Positions 1 to 9,117 of a stretch of 9,117 bases of DNA are shown piece by piece. Below the pieces are notes generated by a model. It saw nothing but the letters and a program-made list of their open reading frames with translations. It made no database searches and was not told the DNA's origin. Both the position numbers and the translations under genes were made by a program. The stretch is from CALMFQ01 sp964495595 (lineage in GTDB: Bacteria; Pseudomonadota; Gammaproteobacteria; Burkholderiales; SCOH01): assembly GCA_964495595.1 (NCBI GenBank), contig CAZBWH010000100.1, forward strand, positions 1-9,117, read 5' to 3'. Each line of letters starts with the position of its first letter. The stretch's first letter is position 1.

Positions 1-2830
<2,830 letters not shown>

Positions 2831-2860
2831 CGGTGCGGCTCGGTGAACTCGAAACCGGCG

Positions 2861-2869
2861 ATTTTAGCA
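2861..2869 (-). promoter_or_regulatory. Candidate extended -10 promoter for hrpA
   Basis: Read on the minus strand, TGCTAAAAT combines a TGn extension with TAAAAT, which matches the sigma-70 -10 consensus at 5 of 6 positions. It lies 31 bases before the hrpA ATG and would give a leader of roughly 20-25 bases. No convincing -35 hexamer lies 16-18 bases upstream, which extended -10 promoters can tolerate. The region is AT-rich against a GC-rich background. This is motif reading only. Confidence 0.4.
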
Positions 2870-2872
2870 TGG

Positions 2873-2908
2873 GCAGCAGGGCCGCCCCTGAGGTGGCCCG
2901 ACTGCTGC
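2873..2908 (-). repeat. Bulged inverted repeat between the CheA-like kinase gene and hrpA
   Basis: Two arms, GCAGCA+GGGCC (2873-2883) and GGCCC+TGCTGC (2895-2908), can pair in 11 base pairs with a 3-base bulge (gac at 2900-2902) and an 11-base loop. It starts 5 bases past the stop codon of the kinase gene, where a terminator would be expected. It is not followed by a T-run on the minus strand (CCATGCTAAAATCG comes next), so it is not a standard intrinsic terminator. It could be a 3'-end-stabilising hairpin, an imperfect terminator, or chance in GC-rich DNA. Confidence 0.4.
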
Positions 2909-2913
2909 AAGGA

Positions 2914-5298
2914 TCAGGCATCGAGCGTTGCGGCGGTATTGTGGCGGCTGTCGGTGCCTGACTGCCCCGCCGGGAGGGCGGTCAGCGCGAATCGGGCCGG
3001 CAGGGTGATCTGGGTGGCGAAGCGGCGGAACTCGCTGCCGGCATCGCTGGCGGTAAAGACCAGCCGGACATCGCCGGCTTCGCGGCGGACGAAATCCTGC
3101 ACCGCATCCATGCCGACGCCACGACCGGAAACGGTGCTGACCGTCTGTGCGGTGGAAAAGCCAGGGGCGAAGATCAGGTTGGCAATTTCTTCGTCGCTGG
3201 CCTGGCTGTCGGCCGACAGGATGCCCCGCTCGATGGCCTTGCGCCGGATGTGGCCCAGTGCCAGCCCGCGGCCGTCGTCCTGCAGGCAGAAGACCAGCTG
3301 CTGATCGCGGATGTCGATGTCGAGCCGGATGCGGCCGGCCACCGGTTTGCCCTGTGCAATGCGCACCTCGGGGGCTTCGATGCCGTGGTCGATGGCGTTG
3401 CGGTACAGGTGGGTGAAGGTGTTGACCAGCAGCCCGGCCAGCTCGTTGCGGATCAGGATGCCCTGGTCCTCGACTTCCAGCGTTGGCGGGGCTTTGCCCA
3501 GATCCATCGCCAGCGAGGGCAGCGAACGCAGCACGCTGTCCAGGATTTCCCTGGCTGGCGCGGAACCGATCCTGCCGATGACGCCCCGCAGTGCTTCCAG
3601 CGCCGCTGCAAGGTGGCTCTGATCGCTGCTGGCCAGGTCGATGCTGTCCAACCGGGCCTGCAGCTGTTCCAGCGCCGCCTTGTCTGCCAGCAGGTAGGCA
3701 TTGCGGCGGCCGCGCCGGTTGCTGCCCTTGCGGCCGAGCACTGCGGTGTTGACGTGTTCGTATTCGTCCAGCACCTGGCGTACCGCCTTCAATTGCCCCA
3801 GCAGCCATGCGGCATCGTAGCCCTCGCCGCTACAGGTGCGCAGGTCGTCGTAGCTCTGCTCGGCCAGGTGGACGCTGTCGGTCAGGTGGCGCAGCCCGTA
3901 GGTGCGGGCGTTGCCTTTGACGGTGTGCATGTTGCGGAACAACTGGCTGATCAGTTCACCATCGTAGGTGGCGGTGCTCTTGAGCAATGCTTCGTTGCGG
4001 CCCAGCAGCTCGGCGGCGGTGTCGCAGAACTGCTGGAATTTGTCCTGGCTGAGTGCCAGCAACTGGCTGATGATGTCCAGTTCGCGCTTCTGGTGCGCGG
4101 CTTCGGCTTCCAGTTCGCGCAGATGGCTGACATCGCGCAGGCAGAGCAGTATCTTGCCGACGATTTCATCGCTGCAGATCGGCGCCCAGCTCAGGTCGAT
4201 ACATTTGCTGCGGCCGTCGGGTAGCGTCAGGTGGAATTCGCTGGCCAGCAGGTGTGAGTTGAAGTCGAAATTCATCCGGTCTTCGCCGATGCAACTGGCA
4301 ACGGTCGCCTCTATTTGCGCCAGCGCATCGGCGCCGATGTCGCTGTTTGCGAACAGCAGTGCAATGCCAGGCTGGCCGGCAATGTCGCTGGTTTCGAGAA
4401 TGGTTTGCAGGTACGCCGAGTATTCCGCATCGACCGTGCCATCGGCGCCAATGGTCAGGATGCCTTCAGGCAGATTCTGCAGCATGGCGTGGATGTCGTT
4501 GGTTTTCTGCCGCAGCTGCCGGTCGCTGGTTTCAATCCGGGCGATCATGCTGTTGAAGGCCACGATCGAGCGGCCGAGTTCGTCCTCCCGCTCAACCGGC
4601 ACCCGGCTGGAAAAATCCTGGGTGCTGGCAATGTGCGTCATTTTGTCCTGCATGTGGGCGATCGGCCGGGTGATCTGCCGGTACAGCAGCCAGCCCACCG
4701 CCGCCAGCAAGCCTACCGCCGTCAGCGTGATCAGCAGGACGGTTTCGACTGTTCGTTCCAGCGCCTGATTGAGCGAGGCGATCGCGGCATCCTTGCTGCG
4801 GTTTTTTTCGATCCGCAGCGTGTCGACGATCTGCTGGATTTCCCGCTGATACACGGCCACATTGGCGTTCAGGCTGGCTTCGGCCAGAGTGTGGTTACCG
4901 GTGAGCTTGATGCGGATGGTGTCGTCGATGGCGGCAAAATAGTCGTGCAGCGATTCGCTGACCTGGCTGATCAGACCCTGCTGGGTCCGGCTGCCCGCCT
5001 GGCTCGCCTGCGCCTTGAGCGCCTGGGCGACTGCCTGTTTATCCTGCTCCAGCCGGGCCTGGATCAGGCGGGCTTGCTCCGGGTCGGCGGTGGACACGAC
5101 ATCGCGGGTCGCCAGTTGCATGTCTTTCAGGCGGGACAGAAGATCGGCCGAGGCCAGCGTGCTGGGAACCACGCCTTCAGTCACTTGCTTGACCGACCGG
5201 GCGTTGATCTGCGATTTGTAAGCCGAGTAGAAGCCGATCCCCAGCAACGCGGCGACAGTCAGCAATACCAGCATGAGAATACGAAGTCGGATCGTCAC
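2914..5298 (-). CDS. Membrane-bound CheA-like hybrid sensor kinase (TM-HAMP-PAS-Hpt-HATPase)
   Basis: A 794-residue inner-membrane kinase combining a receptor front with a CheA-type core. Domains in order: TM1 about 5-26; a helical periplasmic region 27-183 resembling four-helix-bundle chemoreceptor sensors; TM2 about 184-206; HAMP about 207-258 (ITRPIAHM, EDELGRS); a PAS-like domain about 265-395 and a short coiled-coil-like stretch; a CheA P1/Hpt domain about 420-520 with likely phospho-acceptor His458 in HTVKGNART; a helical linker 520-600 with a basic patch (GRKGSNRRGRR, 522-532); and a CheA P4-type ATPase about 605-770. P4 shows the N box HLYRNAIDHGIE (630-641), DDGRGL (674-679), APGFSTA (711-717) and GRGVGMD (725-731). 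The CheW-like P5 and the CheY-binding P2 are absent; the protein ends about 25 residues after P4. The start is GTG, fixed by AAGGAG seven bases upstream. No receiver-domain partner lies in the window, so its output is unknown. Domain calls are strong; signal and role are not known. Confidence 0.93.
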   Translation of the reverse strand: MTIRLRILMLVLLTVAALLGIGFYSAYKSQINARSVKQVTEGVVPSTLASADLLSRLKDMQLATRDVVSTADPEQARLIQARLEQDKQAVAQALKAQASQAGSRTQQGLISQVSESLHDYFAAIDDTIRIKLTGNHTLAEASLNANVAVYQREIQQIVDTLRIEKNRSKDAAIASLNQALERTVETVLLITLTAVGLLAAVGWLLYRQITRPIAHMQDKMTHIASTQDFSSRVPVEREDELGRSIVAFNSMIARIETSDRQLRQKTNDIHAMLQNLPEGILTIGADGTVDAEYSAYLQTILETSDIAGQPGIALLFANSDIGADALAQIEATVASCIGEDRMNFDFNSHLLASEFHLTLPDGRSKCIDLSWAPICSDEIVGKILLCLRDVSHLRELEAEAAHQKRELDIISQLLALSQDKFQQFCDTAAELLGRNEALLKSTATYDGELISQLFRNMHTVKGNARTYGLRHLTDSVHLAEQSYDDLRTCSGEGYDAAWLLGQLKAVRQVLDEYEHVNTAVLGRKGSNRRGRRNAYLLADKAALEQLQARLDSIDLASSDQSHLAAALEALRGVIGRIGSAPAREILDSVLRSLPSLAMDLGKAPPTLEVEDQGILIRNELAGLLVNTFTHLYRNAIDHGIEAPEVRIAQGKPVAGRIRLDIDIRDQQLVFCLQDDGRGLALGHIRRKAIERGILSADSQASDEEIANLIFAPGFSTAQTVSTVSGRGVGMDAVQDFVRREAGDVRLVFTASDAGSEFRRFATQITLPARFALTALPAGQSGTDSRHNTAATLDA

Positions 5299-5305
5299 CG
5301 GGTGG

Positions 5306-5311
5306 CTCCTT
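5306..5311 (-). promoter_or_regulatory. Shine-Dalgarno for the CheA-like kinase GTG start
   Basis: AAGGAG on the minus strand, seven bases before the GTG at 5298. It is the clearest ribosome binding site in the window and it decides the non-ATG start, which also places the first transmembrane segment directly after a short basic N-terminus (MTIRLR). Confidence 0.85.
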
Positions 5312-5364
5312 CATTGGCAATTGACGGCAAGCGGGCGGGGCAGGCAGGCGCCGGCCGTGCCCTG

Positions 5365-5393
5365 ATCATCAAATCATGATTTTCTAATGCGAA
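5365..5393 (-). promoter_or_regulatory. Candidate promoter with palindromic operator upstream of the CheA-like kinase
   Basis: An AT-rich island in otherwise GC-rich DNA. On the minus strand TTCGCA (5393-5388, 4 of 6 to the -35 consensus) and GATGAT (5370-5365, 4 of 6 to the -10 consensus) are separated by 17 bases. A perfect 12-base palindrome, AAATCATGATTT (5371-5382), fills most of that spacer, a place where a regulator could bind. The hexamers are weak and the promoter reading is inference; the palindrome itself is seen directly. Confidence 0.35.
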
Positions 5394-5472
5394 TGTGTCG
5401 TGCGGATGAAGGTTCGGCGATGGTTTTGCTGCAGACGGGTTGCGGCGGCATGATGGGCAGGCAATGAGGGAT

Positions 5473-5533
5473 GGCCTGCAGACCCATACCAGAGCGGCGT
5501 CCAGGCCGGCCTGCAGACCAATGCCAGAGCGGC
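5473..5533. repeat. Two 26-base direct repeats, 24 of 26 identical, period 35
   Basis: Copy 1 spans 5473-5498 and copy 2 spans 5508-5533; they differ at only two positions (the 13th and 16th). The 9-base gap overlaps a 12-base palindrome, CAGGCCGGCCTG, at 5502-5513. A further CTGCAGAC, the core word of the repeats, occurs alone at 5429-5436. The array sits 10 bases past the stop of the GGDEF-EAL gene, in non-coding DNA. It may be a local duplication, a binding-site pair or part of an mRNA 3' structure; nothing here identifies which. Confidence 0.75.
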
Positions 5534-5543
5534 TTGCAGCCTG

Positions 5544-7610
5544 TCAGTCTGCACCCAGCCAGCGCTGGGCAAACTCGGTGGCGGCCATTGGCTTGCCCCA
5601 CAGGTAGCCTTGGCCGACGTCGCAATCCAGAGCGGCCAGAAAGCGCGCCTGGCCCTGGGTTTCCACGCCTTCGGCCACCACCGACATGCCCATGGTCTTG
5701 GCCAGCGCGACGATGGCACGAACAATGGCCTCGCCGTTGCGGTCGATGTCGATTTCCTGCACGAAGCTCTTGTCGACCTTCAGCGTGTCGACCGGCAATT
5801 GCTTGAGGTAGCTGAGTGATGAATAGCCGGTGCCGAAATCGTCGATTGCCAGCTCGACCCCGGTAGCGGCGATTTCTTCCAGCAGGGTAAGCGCGTAATC
5901 CTTTTTCATGATCACCGATTCGGTGATCTCCAGCGTCAGCACCCCGGCTGGCAGGGCGTAGCGCTCCTGCAGTGCCTGCAGTTGCTGTGGCAGATTGCCG
6001 CGCTCCAGTTGCTTGACCGAAACATTGATCGACAGCTTGGGCAGCAGCCAGCCCCGGGCGCGCCACTGAGCCAGTTGGCGGCAGGATTCTTCCAGCACCC
6101 AGGCACCCAGCTCGACGATCAGGCCGGTATCTTCGGCCACCGGAATGAACTGGTCGGGGCGGATCAATCCCTTTTCCGGGTGCTGCCAGCGCACCAGTGC
6201 TTCGGCACCGATCAGCGTATCGTTGTACATGTCGACCTGCGGCTGGTAGTGCAGCGAGAATTGCTGGTGAACCAGCGCCTGACGCAGCGCCGATTCGATC
6301 TCCAGCCGCTGCATCGCCATGTCAGTCATCAGCGGGGTGTAAAAACGGTAACCACTGCGCCCGGCAGCCTTGGCGCTGTACATCGCGGTATCGGCATTCT
6401 TCAGCAGGGTGGCAACATCCTTGCCGTCGATCGGGTAGACGCTGATGCCGATACTGGCGGACAGATGCAGCTCGTGGCCAGACAGCAGCAGCGGCTTGCT
6501 GACCACCTGCAACAGCTTCTGCGCCACATTCAGCGCGGCACGCGGAGCATCGATATCGACCAGAATGACGGTGAACTCATCGCCACCGAGCCGGGCTACG
6601 GTGTCTTCGCTGCGCACCAGTCCTTTCATCCGTTCCGCCATCTCGCGCAGCAGGGCATCACCGATTTCGTGCCCCAGCGTGTCGTTGACATCCTTGAAAT
6701 GATCCAGGTCGATGAATATCACCGCAACCTGTTCCCATTCACGCAAGGCCCGGTCCAGGCTGTGCTGCAGGCGGTCGAGCAGCAATACGCGGTTGGGCAG
6801 GCTGGTCAGCGGATCGTGGTGGGCGAGGAATTCCAGCTTGGCGTGCGATTGCTTGATGGCGCTGATGTCGGAAAAGGTGCAGACGTAATGCAGGATGCGT
6901 TCCCGCTCATCGGCAAGAGCCGACAGGGACAGCCACACCGGGTAGACCTCGCCGCTGGCGCGCCGGTCCCAGGTTTCGCCCTGCCAGCGTCGTTGCTCGT
7001 TGACGTACTCCAGCCATTGCTGCAGTTCGTCGTCGTCTTCGCCATCGGTGCGGTGAAACAGTGGACGCCGGCCCAGCAGTTGTCGGGGTTCGAAGCCGGT
7101 AATGTCGCTGGCGGCCCGGTTGCAGCGCAGGATACGAAAGGCCGCGTCACAGATCAGTACGCCTTCGGAGGTGTTTTCGAACACCTGCGCGGCCAGCCGC
7201 AGCTCTTCAGCCTGGGTGTGCTGATCGGTGATGTCGTCGCCAAAGCAGCTCAGCCCCAGCAGTTGCCCTGACTCGTCACGACGCTGAACGCAGTGCCAGC
7301 GGATCTGGCGAACCCGTCCGTCGGCGGTCAGCAGGCGGCATTCGTGGGTCAGCCTGGCCGGGTCGCCTTGCAGCAGCGATTCCAGCCGGCTACGCACTGC
7401 AACGCGTTCGGCCGGGTCAACGAACAGCGCAAACCAGTCGGCACCGGTCAGCTCGGACGTCTCCAGTCGCTTCAGGCGAGCCAGCTGGGGCGTACAGTAT
7501 TCGATCCGGCCGTGCGAATCCAGCAGGACGGTCAGCATATCGACGGCACGGATCGTGTCGAGCAACTGGCGATTCAGTTGCGCGACCGAGGGCAGGGGGG
7601 GAATGCTCAT
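5544..7610 (-). CDS. PAS-PAS-GGDEF-EAL cyclic di-GMP cyclase/phosphodiesterase
   Basis: A 688-residue protein with no transmembrane segment or signal peptide, so probably cytoplasmic. Order: PAS about 12-130, PAS about 135-252, GGDEF about 258-425, EAL about 433-686. The cyclase half looks active: DLDHFKDVND (301-310), GGDEF at 342-346 and an RxxD inhibitory site (R333-D336) five residues before it. The EAL half also keeps its expected residues: GAEALVRW (EAL 470-472), N529 in NVS, EITES (561-565), DDFGTGYSS (590-598), K611 in KVDKSFV and EGVET (647-651). By sequence it could both make and break cyclic di-GMP; which activity dominates cannot be read here. The PAS signals and cofactors are unknown. 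The gene begins 55 bases after envZ, so co-transcription with ompR-envZ is possible; a weak -10-like CATTAT at about 7646-7651 could be a separate start. The ATG has no strong Shine-Dalgarno, but the PAS alignment fits it. I know no specific gene name for it. Confidence 0.95.
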   Translation of the reverse strand: MSIPPLPSVAQLNRQLLDTIRAVDMLTVLLDSHGRIEYCTPQLARLKRLETSELTGADWFALFVDPAERVAVRSRLESLLQGDPARLTHECRLLTADGRVRQIRWHCVQRRDESGQLLGLSCFGDDITDQHTQAEELRLAAQVFENTSEGVLICDAAFRILRCNRAASDITGFEPRQLLGRRPLFHRTDGEDDDELQQWLEYVNEQRRWQGETWDRRASGEVYPVWLSLSALADERERILHYVCTFSDISAIKQSHAKLEFLAHHDPLTSLPNRVLLLDRLQHSLDRALREWEQVAVIFIDLDHFKDVNDTLGHEIGDALLREMAERMKGLVRSEDTVARLGGDEFTVILVDIDAPRAALNVAQKLLQVVSKPLLLSGHELHLSASIGISVYPIDGKDVATLLKNADTAMYSAKAAGRSGYRFYTPLMTDMAMQRLEIESALRQALVHQQFSLHYQPQVDMYNDTLIGAEALVRWQHPEKGLIRPDQFIPVAEDTGLIVELGAWVLEESCRQLAQWRARGWLLPKLSINVSVKQLERGNLPQQLQALQERYALPAGVLTLEITESVIMKKDYALTLLEEIAATGVELAIDDFGTGYSSLSYLKQLPVDTLKVDKSFVQEIDIDRNGEAIVRAIVALAKTMGMSVVAEGVETQGQARFLAALDCDVGQGYLWGKPMAATEFAQRWLGAD

Positions 7611-7665
7611 GGCAGGCCAGTGTGCAAGCGGGGATCCAGCTGATAATGTAGCCGATTTGTTCCGG
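7611..7665. other. Short spacer between envZ and the GGDEF-EAL gene
   Basis: Fifty-five bases without a gene. On the minus strand TACATTAT (about 7646-7653) is a weak -10 candidate; the nearest -35-like word, CTGACC, overlaps the envZ stop with a short 15-base spacing. No hairpin plus T-run is seen, so read-through from envZ is plausible. Confidence 0.4.
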
Positions 7666-8970
7666 TCAGCGCGGGGTTTTCATCTGCAGGGTCACCGCCA
7701 GGCCTCCGGCTGGCGGCCGGCTGAACGACAGACCGATTCCGTCGTGCTCGCAGATGCGGCGCACAATGGCCAGCCCCAGCCCGCTGCCACCATCGGCCTG
7801 CCGAGCGGCATCGCCACGGGTAAAGGGTTGTTGCAAATGATCGATTTCGGATTCGTCAATGCCATCGCCGTGGTCGGTTACGGTCAGTTCGACCCGGTCG
7901 TTTTGCCGCCGGGTCAGTAGCTCGACAGGTGGCCGGCCGTAGCGCCGGGCATTGTCGATCAGATTGCCCAGCACCCGCTGCAACGCCAGCGGCCGGGCGG
8001 CAACCGCGGGCAGGTCTGTCGCCAGCCGGGTCGCAATGTCCAGGCCGTCGCGCCGGTAACGCTCGGCCATCGACAGGATCAGCTCGTTGAGCAGCAGCGG
8101 CTCTTGCGGTTCGTCCGGCTCGCCGGCAACAAAATCACGAAACTGCCGCACGATGCGCTCGATGTCGTCCAGATCGGTCAGCATGCCGTCGCGCAGGCTG
8201 TCATCCTGCATCATCTCCACCCCCAGGCGCAGCCGGGTCAGTGGCGTACGCACATCGTGCGAAATGCCGGCCAGCATCACCTTGCGCCCCTGTTCCGCCT
8301 GCTGCAAGGCGCCGCTCATGTGGTTGAACGCCGACGACAGCGCCCGGGTTTCCTGCATGCCGCGCTCGGGAAGCGGCGCCGGGTGCCGCCCGTCGGCAAT
8401 GGTCGCCGCAGCCCGCGCCAATTGCTGCAGCGGGCGGTTGATCAACCAGGCAAAACCAAAGGCGGCCAGCAAGGCCACCAGCGAGAATCCGCCAGTCAGC
8501 CAGAGCAGGGTGACCCCCATCGCCGGCTCTGGCGTGCCCAGTGGAATGATCAGCCAGTAATACTCACCAGCCAGCCGGATCGGCAGCCACACCTGATGCT
8601 TGGGTCGCCACTGAACACGCGCCTGAGCCGTGGGCAGACCCATTGCCGATAGCGTTGCCAGCAATTGCCGGGCAGCCGGCGAGGTGTGTTCGCTGCTGCC
8701 TGGTGCGATGACTTCATCGGCCGGTTGCAGATTGATGGCGTAGGGGTGGTTGCGCAACGCCAGGAATGCCGCACGCTCATCGGGCGCAAAGCCGGGCAGG
8801 ATCGGTTCCAGCTCGGCCAGAGTGTCGAGCACCTGGCCGGCCAGTTGGCGTGCCTCGAGCCGCTGATGACTGTAGCCGAGCAAGGCAAGGGTAAACAGCT
8901 GGCAGGCCAGCAGCAGGGTGATCAGCAACAGGGCCAGCCGGCCAAACAGGCTGCGCGGCAGCCAGCGCAT
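7666..8970 (-). CDS. envZ: EnvZ-type osmosensing histidine kinase
   Basis: A 434-residue inner-membrane sensor kinase/phosphatase that partners with OmpR; E. coli EnvZ is 450 residues. Layout: TM1 about 11-33, periplasmic domain about 34-150, TM2 about 151-176, HAMP about 177-226, HisKA dimerisation domain with phospho-acceptor His238 in LAGISHDVRTPLTRLRL, then the HATPase domain with the N box NLIDNARRYG (336-345), DHGDG (366-370) and GSGLGL (395-400). The SHDxRTPLTR box and following EMM match EnvZ closely. The periplasmic part is about the same size as in E. coli but I cannot recognise its sequence. The ATG at 8970 shares one base with the stop codon of the upstream response regulator gene (TGATG), implying translational coupling; there is no strong Shine-Dalgarno. 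The identification rests on both the H box and the ompR neighbour. Confidence 0.94.
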   Translation of the reverse strand: MRWLPRSLFGRLALLLITLLLACQLFTLALLGYSHQRLEARQLAGQVLDTLAELEPILPGFAPDERAAFLALRNHPYAINLQPADEVIAPGSSEHTSPAARQLLATLSAMGLPTAQARVQWRPKHQVWLPIRLAGEYYWLIIPLGTPEPAMGVTLLWLTGGFSLVALLAAFGFAWLINRPLQQLARAAATIADGRHPAPLPERGMQETRALSSAFNHMSGALQQAEQGRKVMLAGISHDVRTPLTRLRLGVEMMQDDSLRDGMLTDLDDIERIVRQFRDFVAGEPDEPQEPLLLNELILSMAERYRRDGLDIATRLATDLPAVAARPLALQRVLGNLIDNARRYGRPPVELLTRRQNDRVELTVTDHGDGIDESEIDHLQQPFTRGDAARQADGGSGLGLAIVRRICEHDGIGLSFSRPPAGGLAVTLQMKTPR

Positions 8971-9117
8971 CAGCGGGCGCCGCCGTCAGGTACGAACACA
9001 TAGCCGAAACCCCAGACTGTCTGCAGGAATTTCGGCTCACCGGGGTTTTCTTCGATCAGCTTGCGTAACCGCGACACCTGTACATCAATGGCCCGGTCGA
9101 AGGCGTCGTGTTCCTTG
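8970..9117 (-). CDS. ompR: Response regulator OmpR, C-terminal end (5' part outside window)
   Basis: Only the last 48 codons plus stop are present. They encode the end of the winged-helix DNA-binding domain: FDRAIDVQVSRLRKLIEE, the recognition helix and following turn, then FLQTVWGFGYVFVPDG, the C-terminal beta hairpin. The tail closely resembles E. coli OmpR (IDVQISRLRR, QTVWGLGYVFVPDG), which together with the coupled envZ makes OmpR a firmer call than a generic OmpR-family regulator. The receiver domain with the phospho-acceptor aspartate lies beyond the right edge. The TGA overlaps the envZ start by one base. Confidence 0.93.
   Translation of the reverse strand, partial: KEHDAFDRAIDVQVSRLRKLIEENPGEPKFLQTVWGFGYVFVPDGGAR

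Larger units (their letters stand above)
5299..5543. other. Intergenic region between the GGDEF-EAL gene and the CheA-like kinase
   Basis: No credible gene is present in these 245 bases. The right part holds the paired 26-base repeats, the left part the AT-rich candidate promoter and the kinase ribosome binding site. I found no GC-rich hairpin followed by a T-run, so no intrinsic terminator for the GGDEF-EAL gene is evident. The length and the AT-rich island make a separate promoter for the kinase gene likely. Confidence 0.7.

Noticed and set aside
2864..3808. A 314-codon minus-strand open frame overlapping the end of the CheA-like kinase
   Set aside because: A Pro/Arg/Gly-rich alternate frame of the same strand; the kinase frame contains the P4 motifs in this stretch.
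4315..5379. A 354-codon open frame on the plus strand
   Set aside because: Antisense to the CheA-like kinase; no domain, no convincing start signal, and composition of a shadow frame.
5363..5382. FNR/CRP-type site (TTGAT-N4-ATCAA)
   Set aside because: TTGAT and GATCA words are present but the spacing and half-site order do not give the consensus.
5502..5513. CAGGCCGGCCTG palindrome as an intrinsic terminator after the GGDEF-EAL gene
   Set aside because: A perfect palindrome with no loop and no T-run after it on the minus strand; it does not form a terminator hairpin.
5374..6066. A possible frameshifted extension of the GGDEF-EAL protein into the spacer
   Set aside because: The EAL protein ends normally at WLGAD after a full EAL domain. 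The alternate frame running into the repeats is low-complexity and has no homologous feel.
5982..7271. A 429-codon open frame on the plus strand
   Set aside because: It is fully antisense to the GGDEF-EAL gene, whose motifs are unmistakable. Its translation is Gln/Val/Gly-rich without recognisable domains, as expected from the complement of a GC-rich gene.

Overview
The window is GC-rich bacterial DNA whose five recognisable genes all lie on the minus strand, so transcription runs from base 9117 towards base 1. The gene set (OmpR/EnvZ, a proteobacterial HrpA helicase, a PAS-PAS-GGDEF-EAL protein and a CheA-like membrane kinase) points to a Gram-negative proteobacterium. The protein sequences look betaproteobacterial, possibly Neisseriales such as the Chromobacterium/Vogesella group; that placement is inference from general resemblance, not from a marker gene.

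Layout in transcription order: (1) 9117-8970, the last 48 codons of ompR, cut by the window edge. (2) 8970-7666, envZ, whose ATG shares one base with the ompR stop. (3) 7610-5544, a soluble protein with two PAS domains, an intact GGDEF domain and an intact EAL domain, 55 bases after envZ. (4) 5543-5299, a 245-base spacer with two near-identical 26-base direct repeats, an AT-rich island holding a perfect 12-base palindrome, and a good Shine-Dalgarno. (5) 5298-2914, a GTG-started 794-residue membrane histidine kinase built like a chemoreceptor front end (TM, helical periplasmic domain, TM, HAMP, PAS) joined to a CheA-type core (P1/Hpt phosphotransfer domain and P4 ATPase) without P2 or the CheW-like P5. 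(6) 2913-2831, a short spacer with a bulged inverted repeat and an extended -10 candidate. (7) 2830 to base 1, hrpA, open past the left edge, 943 codons visible and in frame throughout.

Four of the five genes are signal transduction. OmpR/EnvZ is the envelope/osmotic two-component pair. The GGDEF-EAL protein would make and/or break cyclic di-GMP. The CheA-like protein would sense through its periplasmic domain and pass phosphate from its internal Hpt histidine to a response regulator that is not encoded here. Whether the OmpR/EnvZ pair and the cyclic di-GMP protein are one operon is open: spacing allows it. hrpA is probably a separate unit. The least standard object is the CheA-like kinase. 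I saw no mobile elements, CRISPR arrays, tRNA or rRNA genes.
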